NCBI GenBank assembly: GCA_034509755.1
Contig: CM067541.1
Location: forward strand, 16,790,001 to 16,854,000
DNA: 64,000 nt
From: Anisodus tanguticus
Taxonomy: Eukaryota > Streptophyta > Magnoliopsida > Solanales > Solanaceae
Reading direction: 5' to 3'
The position numbers were made by a program, and so were the translations under genes. Below are positions 59,733 through 64,000 of this stretch, one piece after another; position 1 is the stretch's first letter; each line of letters opens with the position of its first letter. The notes beneath the pieces are model-generated. The model ran no database searches. It had not been told where the DNA came from and was given only the letters and a program-made list of their open reading frames with translations.

Positions 59733-59838
59733 AACATATAGTATCACTTAAAATTTTTAAATGGTAGATCCGTGCTGAGCACGGGCTATGAAACATATAG
59801 TATCACTTAAATTTTTTAAATGTTGGGTCCGTGCTCCT
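59733..59838. repeat. Short tandem duplication
   Basis: AAACATATAGTATCACTTAA plus the following TTTTTAAATGGTAGATCCGTGC recurs directly after GAGCACGGGCTATG. The first unit carries CCGTGCTGAGCACGG, a perfect palindrome. Confidence 0.75.
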
Positions 59839-59839
59839 C

Positions 59840-60790
59840 CGCACCCATACCCGTCAGAAAATTTTATACCAGCCATCAGGTGGCGGGTACAATTTTCAAC
59901 ATCCATACCCGCCTAGGCGGGTATATTCCTAAATCCACATCCGCTCCACCACCCAAGTGGATATCCGTCACCCGCCAATACCGCCTGCCATATTTTGTAA
60001 TCAATTCATTTGTGATCAATTAGTGATCAACGTGATCCCAAAAATTCAAATTTCAAAAGTTATCCCAAAATTTTGAGTCAAGAATCAATACCGTCACAGT
60101 CTCATTTTCTTTGGGAGAGAGGGAGGAGAATTCCGGATATTTTCACCATCAGAATTCCCCATTTTTTTCACCTCTTCCCCCATGCACAACAAAGAATCAA
60201 GAAAACAAAATTTCCAAGAAAACCCAAAAAATTTCCACCCAAATAGCTATATATTACAAATGTAGACAAAACTCAGATATTATTTCAGTTATATAAGCTA
60301 AAGTTTTTCAACTTTTTCAATTGAACTCCACAAACCCAATAGGTAAAACTTAACAAATGCACAAAAATTGACCTCACCAAGACAACCCCAAAGAACAAAG
60401 CAAAGACAACAATATTTTCCAATATTTCCCGATCAACATCTCCTTTAAAGAAAAAGGCAGAGACTTCGAGAATGAGAGAGGGAGGAGAGACAGTGTGAAG
60501 GGGAACGAGAGAGAGGGAGGCGTGAAGGACTGAAGAGGCGTAGGGTTTTGAGTTTTGTTGGAGAATGAGAGACTTGTCGTGACTTATGGGCTGCTAATAT
60601 TTTGGGCTTGGGGCGGGTATGAGGCGGGCGGATAGGCGGGTATGACTGTAAATCCACCACCTACACGCCTACCCGTGACGGTACATTTTCAATACTCATA
60701 CCCGCCTACTACCCGCTAAAGTTATACCCATATCCGCCCCAACTAGGACGGGTGCGGAATCCGCAAAATTATACCCACCTGCCATCCCTA
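59840..60790. mobile_element. Decayed hAT-like element, ACCCGCC-rich
   Basis: The right end, reversed, begins TAGGGATGGCAGGTGGGTAT, a hAT-type terminus. Both sides (59840-59990 and 60600-60770) are dense with ATACCCGCC or its complement. The 450-bp core is purine/pyrimidine biased (GAGAGAGGGAGG near 60470-60520). I could not find the matching left terminus: the left copy of the motif is in direct, not inverted, orientation. No transposase is present. Confidence 0.4.
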
Positions 60791-61910
60791 TATATGCTGT
60801 TTTGAATTGATGGCTGTAGATCTAAAACGGAGAAAGAAAAAATAGTAATATATCTAAGGGAACCAATACGATGAAAATTTAAAATACATTAACCATAACA
60901 ATGTAGACGTATATAGATTGTAATTGTAGTCATTCAAACTATGCAAAAGGGTTAAACACAAAATATAAGAATATACCTAGCGAATCAATTCAAGACCTGC
61001 TTGTTTAGCTTTTACTTGAGAAGATAAGAATTCATCATTAACTCGGAATAAAACTAGAGAGCCTCGAGTTATGATAATTTACACTAAACATACGTGAAAG
61101 TTGAAGAGAAAAATATATTCTTTTGAAGAGTCTAATTTGAACATCCAATATAGCGAGCTGTTAAATACAACAGCAATTTGTAAGCATTGAAAACAAAAAC
61201 AAGCAAATAAGGAGTGGTATGGTTTAGAAACGAGCTATGCACGAATTGCAACATAGAGATTAGTCATACAAAGAAAATAATGGATAAATCATAATACAAA
61301 GTATGCTAAACAAAAGTTTCACAATTTCAAGTCTAGTTAATCCTTAAATCATCATGATGCGATCTCAAGCACTGATCAAAGATCTATGACTTTCCTCTAC
61401 TTATTTTTTCCAACGCAACAATTCCTCTTTTATTTTAACAATTGGATAATTTAATTAAAATTTTCATAATATGAGGAGTAATATATTTTAATTGTGTTCA
61501 TACGCTAATAGTGATGATGAGAAAATAGAAAAACTACAACTAGTCTATTCTTTTACTGACCTTTCTTTAGTGAAGTATAATAAGAAAATACTACTAATCG
61601 GTCAGTCTTTTCTTGTCATAGTTTGGTAATTTATTATTTAACGTAAGGAAATGCACAATATATTTGATATTAGGTAGGCTCAAATACATTGGCTAGACAT
61701 TAATTACACGCAGACGATCCAGATCAGCGATCCAAAAGTCAATTGTTTTGCTGATCTAGTGCAGTATGAAAGAATAAAAAATGACTTTGTCATAGTTTTG
61801 TTGCTTCTACTATATTATTTCGCATTGAAAATGCACAATATAACATACGATATTAGCCAACGTTAGATAGGTAGAAAATGCATTAGCGAGACAGTACGTG
61901 CAGGTCAATT
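60791..61910. other. Intergenic, A/T-rich
   Basis: There is no gene. Two similar segments with TTGTCATAGTTT and GAAAATGCACAATATA (near 61610-61660 and 61790-61835) belong to the diverged duplications that continue to 62640. Confidence 0.45.
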
Positions 61911-62055
61911 CGTGACGGAGCCAGAAATTTAAGTAAGAAAATAGAATATATATATATATATAATGCAAACAAAATTATTTTTTCCTATCTACATAATATA
62001 TTTTTTCAACGAATGGAGTTCAATTGACCCCTTACATCCTCTAGCTCTGTCCTAG
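61911..62055. mobile_element. MITE with 8-9 bp target duplication
   Basis: The ends GACGGAGCCAGAA and, reversed, GGACAGAGCTAGAGG are imperfect inverted repeats. It is flanked by AGGTCAATT (61902-61910) and AGGTCAATC (62056-62064), identical in the first eight bases. This size fits a hAT or Mutator-like element. An (AT)n run lies inside at about 61949-61963. Confidence 0.7.
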
Positions 62056-62088
62056 AGGTCAATCGCTCTCCTCCCCCCTCCCCCCACT

Positions 62089-62632
62089 TATTTTTGACAA
62101 CTCTTCCTTTTATCATTTGGATTGTCTAATTTAATTTTTCATATTATCTACTATCAGTATGTGAATGATGGGCGTGCATTCAGTAAAAATTAAACCTACG
62201 AATTCGCCAATTATGAGTTGGGTGCTTTAATCATTTAATCATGAATGCTTAGCAGGATCCTTGTACACGGTGAATAACCAAATTCCAATTGAAATAATTA
62301 TTTTAAGATTTACTATGTTAACAACCTAGCTAACAACGGTAGAAATAAATAAAATAACTATCGATAGTCAACTTTTTTGCTGATCAACCTAACAATGATA
62401 AAGATATAAACAAAAATGGAATAACGACTCTTATTTTTTACAACTCTTCCTTTTATCATTTGGATTGTCTAACTTAATTTTTCATTATATACTATCATGC
62501 AGTATGTGAAGGATGTTACTATATTAACAGCCTAGCTAACAATGGTAGAAAAAATAACTATCGATAGTCAACTTTTGTGGCTGATCAACCTAACAATGAT
62601 AACGATATAAAATATAACAAAATAACGACACA
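62089..62632. repeat. Diverged segmental duplication
   Basis: The block with CAACTCTTCCTTTTATCATT at 62089-62170 recurs at 62429-62512. The block with CCTAGCTAACAA and AACTATCGATAGTCAACTTT at 62318-62427 recurs at 62523-62632. The second pair lacks the ~150 bp between the blocks. No coding sequence is present. Confidence 0.85.
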
Positions 62633-63640
62633 TATAATTAGCTAATCTCATGAATTTTGAAAGGCCCCAATAAGCTTTTCATATATAGATTTCTACGTGG
62701 AATCAATTGTTATAGTCTTCTTTTCTAGAAGCACGTTATTACATATAAAAGGGTAAGAGAAGACTAAGAGCCTGAATTATATAAGCTATAAGTTACGAAT
62801 TCTTTTAGTTTTCTTTCGGTCATTATAGGTTGTTGCCTCTACTCTAGTATTTCACATAAAGAAATAAGTATATACATTAGGGTCCCTATAAATTAAGCTA
62901 GGCAGTACAGACCCCTAATGATAAATTCTTCATCTCTCCACCTAAATTAGTTAAATAGGCACTCTATGAGCTTTTCTTTTGGATGGTTTAACAAGGTGAG
63001 ATTCTTCTCTATACTATATGGTTTTAGACCACCCCCTCCCACACACTACTTAATTTCCCCTCCAGTAAAGAATTACAGTATCTGTTTATTATGACTTGCA
63101 GCATATATAGCTTTTGCTTCGTGTCATATTTGGACTTCAATTGTTACGCACAAAGATTGGAAAATTTGGCGCTCTGGGCATAAGTTCTACACCAATTCAA
63201 AGTAAGTTATTGTACAAATTAGTAATTACTGTCGTTCTTTTTGCTTTTGCTGATAAACTGAAGGGGCTAGGTACGTAACTGTTTAGTTCTTCGTAAAACA
63301 AACTACTCTATATATGTCTGTTTATTCAGGATAATAGATTAAGTGTGCCAACTACAAAGTAATTAGTTGAAAAGTTGGTTTCTGAAGGGAGCTACGGATC
63401 AAATAAAAACAAGATGAACAGAATTCAAACGACTACACGTACAGTTTTCGAATGTCGGTGACAATGTCGTCCGACACCAGTGATAACACTTGATAAAACA
63501 TAAAACCTTTAAGAGTAAAATGCATCGAAAAAATAAAGAACACAAGGTTTAAATTTTCATAAGTTATAACTTATGATGGTCAATGACTAAATGTATTGTA
63601 GATGTATTATATACAAATTCCTTTCTTTACATATTTACAA
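62633..63640. other. Intergenic, nothing recognised
   Basis: A/T-rich, without supported frames or terminal repeats. Confidence 0.4.
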
Positions 63641-64000
63641 GATAAAACGGAAAGGAATTAAAAGTTGAAGTTGCAGATGACTTCTGCCTGAAAAATCTAA
63701 CTAAGTAGACATAGACAACCTCTCATTACAATCGCTCCATACAAAACTAATCTAGAATCTAAACAGCAATTGTAATATTGGACAGAATGTTGTCGACACA
63801 CTCAGTCAACACTTGTGATCCATATTTCTGAGATGAAATTCCGAGAGCTCTCTTGGTATTTTTGTAATCTGATTCTGGATATCGGTACACTATTGTGGCC
63901 TATCTATTTATAGCGGAGAGTTCCCTTGAAAGGCTCATTGATCGGTTGTGAAGGTTGAAGGAAAGGTGGGCAACTTGTGGTAGATGATTAAGGAGTGAAA
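63641..64000 (-). promoter_or_regulatory. LTR-like promoter segment at window edge
   Basis: On the minus strand a TATA box CTATAAATAG lies at about 63904-63913. It is followed at normal distance by a non-coding, pyrimidine-poor leader with AGAGCTCTCGG and GTGTTGACTGAGTGTG. This layout suits an LTR U3-R or a gene promoter whose upstream part is outside the window. No start codon with a convincing frame follows, so an LTR is more likely. Confidence 0.3.

Noticed and set aside
63904..64000. Start of a second host gene on the minus strand
   Set aside because: A TATA box is present, but no coding exon, start codon with an open frame or splice pattern follows within the window.

Overview
The window reads as nuclear DNA of a eudicot plant, most likely a member of the Solanaceae. 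The base composition is A/T-rich. There is one ordinary spliced plant gene, and the rest is a dense layering of plant transposons: Ty1/copia and Ty3/gypsy LTR elements, a LINE, hAT, CACTA and Stowaway-like DNA elements, and a SINE tail of a type I associate with nightshade genomes. The species cannot be fixed from the sequence alone.

Region 1 (1-7700) holds the only host gene I can support, on the minus strand: a bHLH transcription factor of the BIM1 (BES1-interacting Myc-like) family. Eleven coding exons can be joined by hand into one uninterrupted frame of 548 codons plus a stop. One intron, inside the bHLH domain, has a GC instead of a GT donor. Its introns carry a complete 342-bp miniature LTR element (TRIM) with target-site duplication, a MITE and a SINE fragment. 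A (CT)12 microsatellite lies upstream.

Region 2 (7700-18100) is intergenic: Stowaway-like MITEs, a decayed Ogre-like LTR, a hAT-like element, and a composite in which a dead LINE (endonuclease plus reverse transcriptase, minus strand) lies between CACTA-like ends and is accompanied by a 958-bp hAT-like element with a perfect 8-bp duplication.

Region 3 (18100-36750) contains three degenerate Ty1/copia elements of one lineage, called A (minus), B (minus) and C (plus). Each has two short LTRs, and A, B and C have a recognisable tRNA-Met type primer site where the edge is preserved. All three are broken by stops and frameshifts.

Region 4 (37618-56344) is a nest. An old copia element F (minus) spans 18.7 kb. 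Its two LTRs and a 5-bp duplication TGAAC are still in place although two other complete elements sit inside it: D (plus, TSD TATCT) and E (minus, near-matching TSD GATCG/AATCG). E has LTRs over 1.2 kb and the best-preserved polyprotein.

Region 5 (56345-64000) contains a probable gypsy solo LTR of 2.8 kb, a GC-rich repeat of decayed hAT type, a MITE with a clean duplication, diverged segmental duplications, and at the right edge an LTR-like promoter segment that runs toward the window end.

I found no RNA genes, CRISPR arrays or operons, and no genuinely new biological system. The most informative structures are the dated nest F/D/E, the TRIM and the GC-AG intron in BIM1, and the LINE inside CACTA-like ends.
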